The notes under the pieces: generated by a model
Told to the model about the DNA's origin: nothing
What the model saw: only the letters and a program-made list of their open reading frames with translations
Databases searched by the model: none
Position numbers and translations under genes: made by a program
From: Hymenobacter sp. BT559
GTDB taxonomy: Bacteria > Bacteroidota > Bacteroidia > Cytophagales > Hymenobacteraceae
DNA length: 64,000 nt
Assembly: GCF_017571525.1 (NCBI RefSeq)
Contig: NZ_JAGETY010000005.1
Span: forward strand, 279,311 to 343,310
Direction: 5' to 3'
Shown here: positions 52,287 to 61,385 of the stretch, piece after piece
Numbering within the stretch: the stretch's first letter is position 1
Layout of the letters: the number at the start of each line of letters is the position of its first letter

Positions 52287-53551
52287 TCGGTGCCGCCGGG
52301 CGGGGGAGGGCCGGCGGGCATCAGCCAGGTGTTGACGGTATTATGAGCGCCTTCGAGTACGATTTTGTAGAACGCCGCGGGGTAGGCCGCCCGGCTCAGG
52401 GCCAGGCGCTGCCGGGCTAGCGGCACCGTACCCAGCAGCTCGTAGTCGTCCGAGCCGCCGGTTTTGAAGTTATTCGTTTTGGTGGCCCATACTTTCACGC
52501 GTTCCGGCTGGCTAGCCAGGGCGGTCCACGTGATGCGCAGGCTATCGCTCGCTGCCGTTACCCGGGGCTCCGCCAGCGATACCGGCCCGAGCAGCGGTAC
52601 ACCGTCCAGCTCGCGCTGGGTAGTGGCCGGCAGGGGCAGTTGCATAAACCGGGCAATGGTGGGCAGCACGTCCACGATGGTCACCGGCGCGCGACGCGCG
52701 TAGGCATTCACGTTTTTATCGCTGAGCACCAACCAGGTAGTACGCTCGCGGTCCGACTGGCCGCCGTGGTTGCGGCCTGTCTGCGCATCGCGGCCGTGGT
52801 CGGTGGTGAGCACCAGCAGCCAGTCTTCGGGCTGGGTTTTCATGCGCTCGCGCAGCAAGGCCCAGATGCGGCCCACCTCGGCATCGACGTAGCCCACGGC
52901 GCGCCGTTGCTCCTCACTGTCGCCGTGGCGGTGGCCCATGTCGTCGGTGTGCTCCAAGTAGACCCACGACAGGTCGGGGCCGTTTTGGCGCAGGCAGGTG
53001 GCGGCTTCGGCCACGACCTTGTCGTCGATGGCGTGGGTGTAGAGGCTTTGCTTGTCGTGCGGAAACGCGACGGTATCCAGCTCGTAGCCATCGGCCTGGT
53101 AGTCGAAATGCAAGTTGCCGGCGGCCGGCAGTCCTTCGCCTACGAGCTTGGTGCGGTTGTCGCGCCAGGTCGAGAAGATGGCAATTTTGCTAGCGGGCCG
53201 GGCTTCCTTGAGCAGACGAAAGATGCTCGCGTAGTGATAGTTAGGCGCCTTAATGGCGTTGTCCCACACGTTGTGCTTGTAGCCCCAGGTACCGGTGAGC
53301 AGGTCGTTGTAGCCGGGGGCCGAGATGGTCGGCGTCTGGGTATAGGTGCCCTTCTCGCCGCCCACGTGGGCGCGCAGGTACGTGCCGCTTGCTAGCAGCT
53401 TTTTAATATTCGGAGTATTGGCCTTTTCCAGCACGTCGGCCGGAATTCCATCGGCAATGATGAACACTACCTTGCGGGCCCGGCCCGGCGGCTGGGCCAG
53501 GGCCAGGTGCCACCCTAGCAGGCTGAGCAGCAGGAGTACTTGGTTTTTCAT
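52283..53551 (-). CDS. Secreted alkaline-phosphatase-superfamily hydrolase (NPP-like)
   Basis: A 422-residue exported enzyme with signal peptide MKNQVLLLLSLLGWHLALAQ. The metal and nucleophile sites are VVFIIADGIPADV, TPTISAPGYNDLLTGT (nucleophile Thr expected in TIS), DLSWVYLEHTDDMGHRHG and LTTDHGRDAQTGRNHGG. This is the two-zinc architecture of nucleotide pyrophosphatase/phosphodiesterases and phosphonoacetate hydrolase PhnA. The C-terminal ~90 residues look like an Fn3-type sandwich (RVTAASDSLRITWTAL). It follows the YncE-phosphoesterase gene by 15 bases. A periplasmic phosphodiesterase that frees phosphonate or phosphate esters is most likely; PhnA activity is possible. Confidence 0.85.
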   Translation of the reverse strand: MKNQVLLLLSLLGWHLALAQPPGRARKVVFIIADGIPADVLEKANTPNIKKLLASGTYLRAHVGGEKGTYTQTPTISAPGYNDLLTGTWGYKHNVWDNAIKAPNYHYASIFRLLKEARPASKIAIFSTWRDNRTKLVGEGLPAAGNLHFDYQADGYELDTVAFPHDKQSLYTHAIDDKVVAEAATCLRQNGPDLSWVYLEHTDDMGHRHGDSEEQRRAVGYVDAEVGRIWALLRERMKTQPEDWLLVLTTDHGRDAQTGRNHGGQSDRERTTWLVLSDKNVNAYARRAPVTIVDVLPTIARFMQLPLPATTQRELDGVPLLGPVSLAEPRVTAASDSLRITWTALASQPERVKVWATKTNNFKTGGSDDYELLGTVPLARQRLALSRAAYPAAFYKIVLEGAHNTVNTWLMPAGPPPPGGTD

Positions 53552-53566
53552 GGGAAGTAGGGCAGA

Positions 53567-56335
53567 TTACTTGGTTTTCTTCTGCTGGCGGTAGTGGGCT
53601 TCGCGGGCCTCGTCCTCGTCGTCCATTTCGGGGCCTTTTTCCACCTTGCGCCAGTCGATGGCTTTGCCGTAGCGGCGCATGGCCACCTGCGGGTCGAAAA
53701 TGCGCACGTCGCTCTTTTCCAGGGAGTAGGGCCGGAAGTCAGGCTGGCTGGTAAAGAAGTCTTGCAGGAGCGTGCCCGTGGCGTCGTACTGGTTCACGTA
53801 GGGCACGTCGAGAATATTATAAATCGTCTTTAGGATGGCGCCGAAGTTGGCGTGGGTGTGGCTCACGTAGCCCTTTTTGACATAGGGCCCGGCTAGCAGG
53901 AGCAACGAGCGGTGGGCGTCGACGTGGTCGACGCCTCCTTGGGGGTCGTCCTCGGTCACGATGACGAGCATGTTTTTCCAGTAGGGCGTGCGCGACAAAA
54001 AGTGCAGCATGCGGCCTAGGGCCAGGTCGTTATCGGCCATGTACGACTGCGGGTAGGGGTAGCCGTCGGCGGGGCGCACGCCGGCGCCGTGGTCGTTGGG
54101 CAGCTGCACGGTCACGAGCGCGGGCATCTTGGCCTTGCCCGTCAGCCATTTTTTGGTGAATTCGCGCTCGAACTGCATGGCCCGGAACTGGTCGGGAATG
54201 TTGGTGTTGAAGCCCGCGTAGTCGTGGCTGGTGCGCGTGTACAGGGCATTTTGCATGGGCACCATCACCAGGTGGCCCGAGCCGGTAGCCGTGTCGCGCC
54301 AGGCTTCGCGGTTGTGGGCCGTTTCGTTGCCCTGCCCGAAGTTGTAGAAGCTCACGTGCCGGCGCGCCAGCGCCTCCCACAGGCCACCAATCTCGGCGTA
54401 GTCCTCGGGGTCCATGCTGCCCGTCGAGCCGGGGAAGCGCCGGCCGGGTGCGGGCGAGAAAATTTTGGCCGTTTTGCTCACGTTGGAGTTAGCCTCGACC
54501 CACTCGTTGGGAATCACGCCCAGCATCCAGTGGTGGCCGTGGATGGAGGCATCGGAATCGCAGTAGTAATTATCCGAAAACGCGAATTGCCGGGCCACCC
54601 GGCGGTGATTGGGCGCCACCCGCAGGTGCGGCAGTTGGCCGCGCTGCCCGGCGGGCAGGGTGTACTCGCAGTTGACCCCTAGCCGGGCTAGGGTACTGTC
54701 GCCGCGGGCTTCGCGCAGTTGGCCCAGCACCTCGTCGTAGGTGCGGTTTTCCTTGGTAATGTAGACGATGTACTTAATCGGGGTGGGCGTGCGGCCAGGC
54801 AGGGCGGGCAGCGGGTTAGCAGTGGCGCTAGCCTTGGTCGCAGGGGCTAGCGGGGTGGCCACAAACGTGTTGGCCAGTACCTGCTTGGTATAAACGGCCA
54901 ATTGAGCGGCGTCGGGCACCGGCACTTTTTGGAGGCTGCCGAGCTGAATATCGCCGATGTACGTGCCCTGGGGCGGCGCCACGAAGCCCGCGCCGCCGTT
55001 GGGCCCCGCGCCCAGGCCCCGGCACGAAGTGATGTAGAGCGTCTGCTCATCGGCGGCGAGGCGCACTCGCGCCGGTCCCCAGCCGGTCGGAATCAACCCG
55101 CGCGTGGTGCGGCTAGCCACGTCCACCACAGCCACGGCGTTGAAGCCCAGCAGGGCTACGTAGAGCGTTTTCTCGTCGGCGCTCAGCGTCAGGCCGAAGG
55201 GCAGCAGGCCCCGGTAGTGGTCCAGGCGCGGGTCTACCCTAATCGGAATGTCGCCCAGCAGCTTATGGTGTTGGTAGTCAATAACCGTGATGTTGTCGTT
55301 GGTGGCATTGGTGACGTAGGCGTACTGCCGGCCCACAGCCAGCGAGTTGGGGCTAGCCCCGCCTACCACCTCGGCATCCTCCATCATCTCGCCCAGCAGG
55401 TGGCCGGTCTTGAATTTGTCAACCACCTTATTGGTAGCCAAATCCACGGCGAAGACGCTCATGGCATCGGGCGCGTTGGGGCTGCCCAGACCTGGAATTG
55501 TCCGGCCTTCCACCGTGGTGCCGTTGATGGACTCGGGTGTGTTGTTGCCGTAGGGATGCCGCGTAATCATCAGCGAATCGGCATTTTTAGGCGTCGCCCC
55601 CACGATGAGGGGGTAGGCGTACATGCCCACGTTGGCGACCAAAGCTGTGCGGTGGTCGGGACTCAGCGCCAGGCTGAAGGGCTGCCGGCCCACCGGAATA
55701 CTGGCCGTCACTTGGCGGGTAGTCAGGTCGAGGCGCACCAGGCGGAAATTGCCCCGGTCGAGCACCAGCAGCTCGTGGCCAGCCTCGTTCAGCACCAGGT
55801 CCGAGGTAAAGCTGTCCACGAAGGTCTGCCCGCCTACCGGCCCGTTCAGCGAAATGGAATCGAGGCGCTGCATCCGCCCCAGGTCGTAGACGATAACCGA
55901 CCCGTTGTCGCCGCCGCTCAGGTATACCCGCTTAGAATCAGCCGCAAAAGCTACCCCCAGAAAAGAGCCTTTCGAGAGCGGCGACTTAAGCTGCTTGTCA
56001 TAGCTCGGCACGCGCACCGCCGCCAGGCTAGCCAGGTCGAGGCGCGTGAATACACCGTTGTGCAGCGTTACAGCCGTTTTGCCATCGGGGCTCAGGGCTA
56101 GCCCCATTGGGTCGTGGGTGATGCGCGCCAGCTGTCCGGCCGGCGTCACGTAGCGCCCGCTGGGCAGCACCGAGCGGCCTTTCTCCTCGATTTTACAAAA
56201 CTCCCGCGTGCCCGGCACTTGCAGCAGGGCCGCCTTGGCCAGGGTGCCTGCATGGGCTTGGGCCTTGGTTTGGGCGTTGGCGCGCAGGCTGAACCCTAGC
56301 AGAGCCAAGAGCAGTACAGGTGAGTGGCAGCGCAT
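53567..56335 (-). CDS. Fusion of YncE-like beta-propeller and phosphoesterase (PF04185-like)
   Basis: A 922-residue exported protein. The signal peptide is MRCHSPVLLLALLGFSLRANA. Residues about 55-480 form a seven-bladed YncE-type propeller (LALSPDGKTAVTLHNGVF, FSLALSPDHRTALVANVG, LTLSADEKTLYVALLGFNAV). Residues about 525-880 are a phosphoesterase of the PF04185 type that includes phosphatidylcholine phospholipase C and AcpA (YIVYITKENRTYDEVLGQL, PNDHGAGVRPADGY, VIVTEDDPQGGVDHVDAHRS). Such an enzyme could cut phosphonate head groups from phosphonolipids. It is encoded between SusD and the second phosphatase. ATG 56335 is chosen for the signal peptide. Confidence 0.9.
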   Translation of the reverse strand: MRCHSPVLLLALLGFSLRANAQTKAQAHAGTLAKAALLQVPGTREFCKIEEKGRSVLPSGRYVTPAGQLARITHDPMGLALSPDGKTAVTLHNGVFTRLDLASLAAVRVPSYDKQLKSPLSKGSFLGVAFAADSKRVYLSGGDNGSVIVYDLGRMQRLDSISLNGPVGGQTFVDSFTSDLVLNEAGHELLVLDRGNFRLVRLDLTTRQVTASIPVGRQPFSLALSPDHRTALVANVGMYAYPLIVGATPKNADSLMITRHPYGNNTPESINGTTVEGRTIPGLGSPNAPDAMSVFAVDLATNKVVDKFKTGHLLGEMMEDAEVVGGASPNSLAVGRQYAYVTNATNDNITVIDYQHHKLLGDIPIRVDPRLDHYRGLLPFGLTLSADEKTLYVALLGFNAVAVVDVASRTTRGLIPTGWGPARVRLAADEQTLYITSCRGLGAGPNGGAGFVAPPQGTYIGDIQLGSLQKVPVPDAAQLAVYTKQVLANTFVATPLAPATKASATANPLPALPGRTPTPIKYIVYITKENRTYDEVLGQLREARGDSTLARLGVNCEYTLPAGQRGQLPHLRVAPNHRRVARQFAFSDNYYCDSDASIHGHHWMLGVIPNEWVEANSNVSKTAKIFSPAPGRRFPGSTGSMDPEDYAEIGGLWEALARRHVSFYNFGQGNETAHNREAWRDTATGSGHLVMVPMQNALYTRTSHDYAGFNTNIPDQFRAMQFEREFTKKWLTGKAKMPALVTVQLPNDHGAGVRPADGYPYPQSYMADNDLALGRMLHFLSRTPYWKNMLVIVTEDDPQGGVDHVDAHRSLLLLAGPYVKKGYVSHTHANFGAILKTIYNILDVPYVNQYDATGTLLQDFFTSQPDFRPYSLEKSDVRIFDPQVAMRRYGKAIDWRKVEKGPEMDDEDEAREAHYRQQKKTK

Positions 56336-56459
56336 AATGGTATATAAAAAACCAGCCACCGCGGAGTACGCAGCGGCCGGGTGAAAGAGTAGTAGTTGAT
56401 GTAAAGTAGTGCCTGTCCTCCGGCTCCTGGCCACCCCCCGTAAGCCGGCTAGCCAGGGC

Positions 56460-58043
56460 TTATTTCAGTATGTACATCACGCCGTTGATGTCATCGTTGC
56501 CGCCATACTGGCTAGCCAGCGCGGCCTGGTAGTTCGTCGTGTTAGCCGTACGCTCCGAGGTAGGGTACTTGAAGCGCAGCGCAATGCGGCCGCCGTTGCC
56601 GGTGCCGGGGCCGGTGGTGAAGTTCGGCACGCCGGTGCGGCGGTAATTGTAGTACGCCTCCAGGCCCGAGTGGCGGAACAAGGCCAGGTATTTCTGCTGC
56701 AAAATCTGGGTCAGGCCCGTAGTGCCATCGGCATACTTTACGCCGGGCTGCGCATAGTAAGTGGCGTAATTTACGGGGATGTTGTAGGTGTCGTAGTTCG
56801 AGCTGGCCGTCACGTCCGTCGAGCCGGGGCGGTAGAAATACGCCGTGTACGTGCCGCTGGTGGGCAGGCCGTAGAAGGCCATCGAGGCCTGGATGCCAGC
56901 TGTATAATACGGCTCGGCGTTGGCGCCCGGCAGCCAGCCGCGGTTGATGCCCTCGGCGATATTGAACTCCAGCTCGGGGTAGCCAATCTGGATGGTAGGC
57001 TCGCCGGTGAGGGTCGAGAAATAGCGCTTGCGGTTCAGAAAGGAATACTGCTGCAAGCCGGCGTTCACGTACATCACGCCCAGGTCGAGGCCGGGGTCGG
57101 CGCCTACGAAGGAGGCAAAGTCGGTTGGGCTCTGCTTCTTATTATCGACCAGGTCGCGGGCTGGCTCGCTGGTCGCAAACACGCGCGGGTCCTGCAGGCT
57201 GGTGAGCAGGCCCACGTAGGTGGCCGACATATTCTTGCGCGAGCCGTCCTGCCCGAAATTGCGGTTGTTGTTGGGGTAGAAGTTGTTAGTGGCCGCCACG
57301 TAGGTGTACTGCATGTTGTCGGCGCTGCTGGTCATGAGCGGGTACTTGGTGGGGTTGCTCACAATGCTGGCAAACTGCCCGGCAATGTTCAGGTCCGCAT
57401 CGCCATTTTTCTTGCTCAGGTTTAGCAGCAGGCGCACGCGCAGGGTGTTTACCACCTTCTGCCATTTGCGCAGGTCGCCGCCAAAATAGATATCGCCACT
57501 GAGCGTGGTGGTGCCGCCGGCAATGAGGGTCGTCAGGTCCGCGTTGGCGCTTTCCAGCCACTTAAAGGCCTGCACAAACACGGCCTTTTGCTGGTCGTAG
57601 ACCGGCGTGAGCGCATCGAGTCCCTGCAGGGCCTGGCTCTGCGGAATGTCGCCCATTTCCAGACTCATGCGGGTGTAGAGGTAGGCCCGGAAGAAATTGC
57701 CCATCGCCTCGTAGGGGTTCACGGCGGGCGAGCCGGCGGCTAGGGCCTGCTGCTCCATCAGGCCCACGTTTTTGAGAGTGGTATAGTAGGTGGTGCCGCT
57801 GCCGAAGTCGTACCGGTTGTTGCCGTAGTAATCGTAATTGTTGAGGTAGTACTGGTCCCAGGCTTCGTACTGGCCGTTGGGAGCTTCGTAGGCGTCGTTA
57901 AGAATGCCGGTGAAGAGCAGGGAAGCCGGCACATTATTGGGCTTGTTCTCGTTGAGTGTCAGCTCGTCGAGGGTCTTGTTGCAGCTGGTGGTAGACAGGG
58001 CTAGCCCGATAAGTAGCCCGCCGGTTTTGACGATATTTTTCAT
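56460..58043 (-). CDS. SusD/RagB-like outer-membrane lipoprotein
   Basis: A 527-residue lipoprotein (lipobox LSTTSC at residues about 16-21) of the SusD-like_2 group. Typical stretches are NFFRAYLYTRMSLEMGDIPQ and YFGGDLRKWQKVVNTLRVRL, and the C-terminal QILQQKYLALFRHSGLEAYYNYRRTG split over two helices. It caps the SusC channel and captures ligand at the cell surface. It begins 20 bases after susC. Here the pair lies in a phosphonate locus without any glycosidase, so the ligand is probably not a plain glycan. Confidence 0.95.
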   Translation of the reverse strand: MKNIVKTGGLLIGLALSTTSCNKTLDELTLNENKPNNVPASLLFTGILNDAYEAPNGQYEAWDQYYLNNYDYYGNNRYDFGSGTTYYTTLKNVGLMEQQALAAGSPAVNPYEAMGNFFRAYLYTRMSLEMGDIPQSQALQGLDALTPVYDQQKAVFVQAFKWLESANADLTTLIAGGTTTLSGDIYFGGDLRKWQKVVNTLRVRLLLNLSKKNGDADLNIAGQFASIVSNPTKYPLMTSSADNMQYTYVAATNNFYPNNNRNFGQDGSRKNMSATYVGLLTSLQDPRVFATSEPARDLVDNKKQSPTDFASFVGADPGLDLGVMYVNAGLQQYSFLNRKRYFSTLTGEPTIQIGYPELEFNIAEGINRGWLPGANAEPYYTAGIQASMAFYGLPTSGTYTAYFYRPGSTDVTASSNYDTYNIPVNYATYYAQPGVKYADGTTGLTQILQQKYLALFRHSGLEAYYNYRRTGVPNFTTGPGTGNGGRIALRFKYPTSERTANTTNYQAALASQYGGNDDINGVMYILK

Positions 58044-58063
58044 GCTGAAAAGCGGCTGGTCGG

Positions 58064-61000
58064 TTAGAAGGTAGCGTTCAGGTTCAGGCCGTAGCTGCGC
58101 ACGGTAGGCGATTGCAGGCCCGTCACGCTGACGGCGGTGTTGTACTGGTCCAAGTCCACGTCTTTGAAGCGCTTGTCGCCGTAGAAATAGAGCAGGTTGC
58201 GCCCAATCAACGATACCGATACCCGCTGAATGAAGGAGTTACCCAGCAGCGTGCGGGGCAGGTCGTAGGTGATGGTGACTTCGCGCAGCTTGGCATAAGT
58301 CTTACTCATCAGGTTGGATTCCTGCACATTGTAGTACTTGCTCACGTAGTCCTGCACGAAAGCCACCTGGGTATTAGGCGCGTACTGCAAGGCCTCGGGA
58401 TTCAGAATCTTGCCGGTCTGCGAGTCGTAGTTGATGCTAGCCCCATTTGAGATGACAACTCCCTCGCCCACGTAAGAGCCCTTGTAGCCGGCCACGCCGT
58501 AGTTCTGCCAGTCCTTATAGCGGGCATCGCCCAGGGCGCCTTCGGCCGTGAGGGCATTGCGGCCGCCGCGCATGGTTTTGTTGAACATGTAGTCGGTGGT
58601 CACGCCGCCCACTGCGCCGTCAAACTGAAAGCCCAGGCTCAAGGTCTTGTAGTGGAATTTGTTGTAAATGCTCCACTGGTAGTCGTTGTTCAGGTTGCCC
58701 AGGTACTGGGCCACGGGGTTGGTAAGGGGCTTGCCGGCCGCGTCGTTCACAATCTGCCCGGCGGCGTTGCGCACGAAGGCTGTGCCGTAGAACTTATCGG
58801 TGCGGTCGCCCACGCCGTAAAACGTTTGATACAAGCTCTGGCCGGCGGGCAACTCGCTGTACACCTGCTTGAAGGTTGACCAGTTCACGAGCACGTCCCA
58901 GCCGAAGCCGTTGGCGTTTTGCACCGGTGTGCCCGTGAGGCTCAGCTCGTAGCCGGTTTTCTTAGTTTTCAGCGCGTTGATGTACTCGATGCTGTAGCCC
59001 GTGGCCGACGAAAGCGGGTTGGGCAGAATCTGGGGTCCGTCGATGTACTGGAAAGCGGTGGCGCTCAAGCCCAGCCGGTTTTGCAGAAACTTGATATCTA
59101 CTCCTTCCTCGTAGTTGACGCGGGTGCTGGTTTTGAGCCCGGGCGCAAACAGATTGTTGGTGCCGTAGCCGGCCGTCTGGTTGTTGTAGGGCTTGCTGGT
59201 CGAGTAAAACGACTGCAGCGAGTAGTCGGGGCCGTTGTAGGGCGATAGGTAGGTATTGCCGTAGCCGAGCGGGTTGGTAAAGAGCGAGTTGCCCGTGCTG
59301 CCACCGAAGGCGGTAATGGAGTTGAATGGCGCCGGCCCGATGGTGGGCGACGTGGCGTCGGTGCGAATATTGGCGTAGGAGCCGCGCAGCTTCAAAAAGG
59401 AAATAGCGCGCGGCAGCGTTACGTAGTCCGACACCACCGTGGCCAGCGACAGGCTAGGGTAGTAATAAGTAGTCGGAGTCTGGAAAGCTGATGACCGGTC
59501 GATGCGGCCCGTAGTAGAAATAGTCGCGAAGCGGCCTAGCGAGGCATCAAGCGAATAGTAGGCGCTTAGCACCCGCATCTGCGAATTAAAACTGGTGCTC
59601 TGCACCGGGTTCTGCGAGTTGCTGAAGGCGTACACTTCCGGTACGTTCAGGTAGTCAGTCGAAGTCCAGTTCGAGTTATAAGTGAAGTTGCGCGCGTTGC
59701 CGCCCACCAGGCCGCTCAGGTTCAAAAATTTCTGCACTCCAAGGTCATAGTTGAAGTTCAGGAAGCCTTCCGCGTTGTTGTCGAACAGGTTGCGGCGGTC
59801 TTCGCGGTAGTCGCCCTGGTTGCCTTCGCGGCCGTAGGGGTGAGCCGAGAACGGCATTTTCTCGGTGCGCAGCAGGTTGTAGGTGCTGATTTGGGTGCGC
59901 AGCGTGGCGCTCAGGTGCTCGTCAATCTTGAAGTTGCCGGTGAGATAGCCGTAAGTGTCGTTCTTGTAGTGGCCGCGGGTCCATTTCTCCACCATCAGCC
60001 AGGGGTTGTGGTAGCGCTGGTACTCAGCAAACACCGACTGCGTGCCCACCTTGCCCGGCTGCCAGATGCCCCGGATGTCGGGCGCGTTCACGTCCCAGTC
60101 GGCCCCGGTCCATACCACTGAGCTGTAGATGAGGCTGTTGGGGCCATAATCCACATCCGGAAAGTTGTCCGTAAACTGGCGGTTGAAGTTCAGGTTCGCT
60201 TCAATCTTAAAGCGCGGGCTCGGGTTGAACGAGCCGTACATGTTGAAATTGACGATGTTGACGCCGTTGTTCGGGATGTAGCTGTTCTGCTTCTGCTGCG
60301 ACACCGAGAAGCGGGTGGTGTAGTTGTCGCCGTTGGCACTGAGCGAGACGTTGTTGTTCGTCTGGAAGCCCGTGCGCAGAAAGTGCTGCAGGTTGTTGGC
60401 TCCGCGCGCCACCCAGGGCGTACCCTGGCGCACGCCGTTCACGATAGGCGAGTCGTATTGCGGAATGAGCTGGCCGTTGAAATAGGGCCCCCACACGTCG
60501 TAGTCGCCGTCTACGCCGCCGGGCGCGCCGCCCTTGCCATCCACAAAGGTGTAGAAAGTATTTTCGCCCGGTCCATACGAATCCTGCACGCGCGGAAACG
60601 CCAGGAAGCCTTTCTGAATGACGTTGCTGCTGTTGAGCTCCACCGTGAAGCCCTTCTTGTTCTTATTACCTTTTTTGGTGGTAATCAGAATGGCCCCGTT
60701 CGAGGCGCGGTTGCCGTAGAGGGCGGCGGCGGCCGGGCCTTTCAGCACGGTGTAAGTCTCGATGTCGTCGGGACTGATGTTCCAGGTATCGGTGTCGATG
60801 GGAAAGCCATCGACCACGTACAGCGACAAGGTATTGCCGCGGATGGCCACGTTGGGCGCCCGCAGCAGCTCGGCCGAGGGGCCGACTGAGAGGCCCGCCA
60901 CCTTGCCCACGAGGCCGGTGATGGGGTTGGGGTCGCGGGCCCGCACCAGGTCCTCCCCATTCACCTGCTGCACCGCGTAGCCGATTTTGCGCGTCTCCTT

Positions 61001-61342
61001 ACTCACCCCCAGGGCCGTCACGACTACCTCGTCGAGCGATTTGAGGTCGGTGTGCAGGGCCACCGTCAGGGCACGCTGCTCGCCTACTGGCACATCCTGT
61101 GTGGTCGAGCCAATCATCCGAAATTCGAGCACCTCGCCGGGCTGGGCTTCAATGGTAAAGCGGCCGTCGCTGCCAGTGGTAGTGCCGCGATTAGTACCTT
61201 TTACCAGTACCGTTACGCCGGGTAGGGGCTGTTTGGCGTCGTCCGTTACCACCCCACCCAGCTGCGCGCCTTGGGCCAGGCTCAGCCGGGGGGCTAGCCC
61301 CAGCACGGCCAGCACGGCCAGCTGTTTGTAACTGTTTTTCAT
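58064..61342 (-). CDS. SusC/RagA-like TonB-dependent outer-membrane transporter
   Basis: A 1092-residue TonB-dependent transporter. It has a signal peptide (KQLAVLAVLGLAPRLSLAQ) and a carboxypeptidase-like domain (GVVTDDAKQPLPGVTVLVKG). Next come LDEVVVTALGVSKETRKIGY, the start of the plug, and VLKGPAAAALYGNRASNGAI, the SusC plug signature. The long barrel ends SYGLNLNATF with terminal Phe. It is energised by TonB/ExbBD and works with the SusD next to it. Position 43 bases after a PhnZ-type oxygenase gene ties uptake to phosphonate breakdown. ATG 61342 gives the signal peptide; a longer frame to 61555 overlaps phnZ and was rejected. Confidence 0.96.
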   Translation of the reverse strand: MKNSYKQLAVLAVLGLAPRLSLAQGAQLGGVVTDDAKQPLPGVTVLVKGTNRGTTTGSDGRFTIEAQPGEVLEFRMIGSTTQDVPVGEQRALTVALHTDLKSLDEVVVTALGVSKETRKIGYAVQQVNGEDLVRARDPNPITGLVGKVAGLSVGPSAELLRAPNVAIRGNTLSLYVVDGFPIDTDTWNISPDDIETYTVLKGPAAAALYGNRASNGAILITTKKGNKNKKGFTVELNSSNVIQKGFLAFPRVQDSYGPGENTFYTFVDGKGGAPGGVDGDYDVWGPYFNGQLIPQYDSPIVNGVRQGTPWVARGANNLQHFLRTGFQTNNNVSLSANGDNYTTRFSVSQQKQNSYIPNNGVNIVNFNMYGSFNPSPRFKIEANLNFNRQFTDNFPDVDYGPNSLIYSSVVWTGADWDVNAPDIRGIWQPGKVGTQSVFAEYQRYHNPWLMVEKWTRGHYKNDTYGYLTGNFKIDEHLSATLRTQISTYNLLRTEKMPFSAHPYGREGNQGDYREDRRNLFDNNAEGFLNFNYDLGVQKFLNLSGLVGGNARNFTYNSNWTSTDYLNVPEVYAFSNSQNPVQSTSFNSQMRVLSAYYSLDASLGRFATISTTGRIDRSSAFQTPTTYYYPSLSLATVVSDYVTLPRAISFLKLRGSYANIRTDATSPTIGPAPFNSITAFGGSTGNSLFTNPLGYGNTYLSPYNGPDYSLQSFYSTSKPYNNQTAGYGTNNLFAPGLKTSTRVNYEEGVDIKFLQNRLGLSATAFQYIDGPQILPNPLSSATGYSIEYINALKTKKTGYELSLTGTPVQNANGFGWDVLVNWSTFKQVYSELPAGQSLYQTFYGVGDRTDKFYGTAFVRNAAGQIVNDAAGKPLTNPVAQYLGNLNNDYQWSIYNKFHYKTLSLGFQFDGAVGGVTTDYMFNKTMRGGRNALTAEGALGDARYKDWQNYGVAGYKGSYVGEGVVISNGASINYDSQTGKILNPEALQYAPNTQVAFVQDYVSKYYNVQESNLMSKTYAKLREVTITYDLPRTLLGNSFIQRVSVSLIGRNLLYFYGDKRFKDVDLDQYNTAVSVTGLQSPTVRSYGLNLNATF

Positions 61343-61385
61343 AATCAGGAAGAAGGTGAAGGAGAGAGAAATGAAAAAGCCGGGG

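Noticed and set aside
52283..53551. Naming the phosphatase phosphonoacetate hydrolase (phnA)
   Set aside because: The superfamily fits and context is tempting, but it is exported and has an extra C-terminal domain, unlike the PhnA I know, so I kept the general name.
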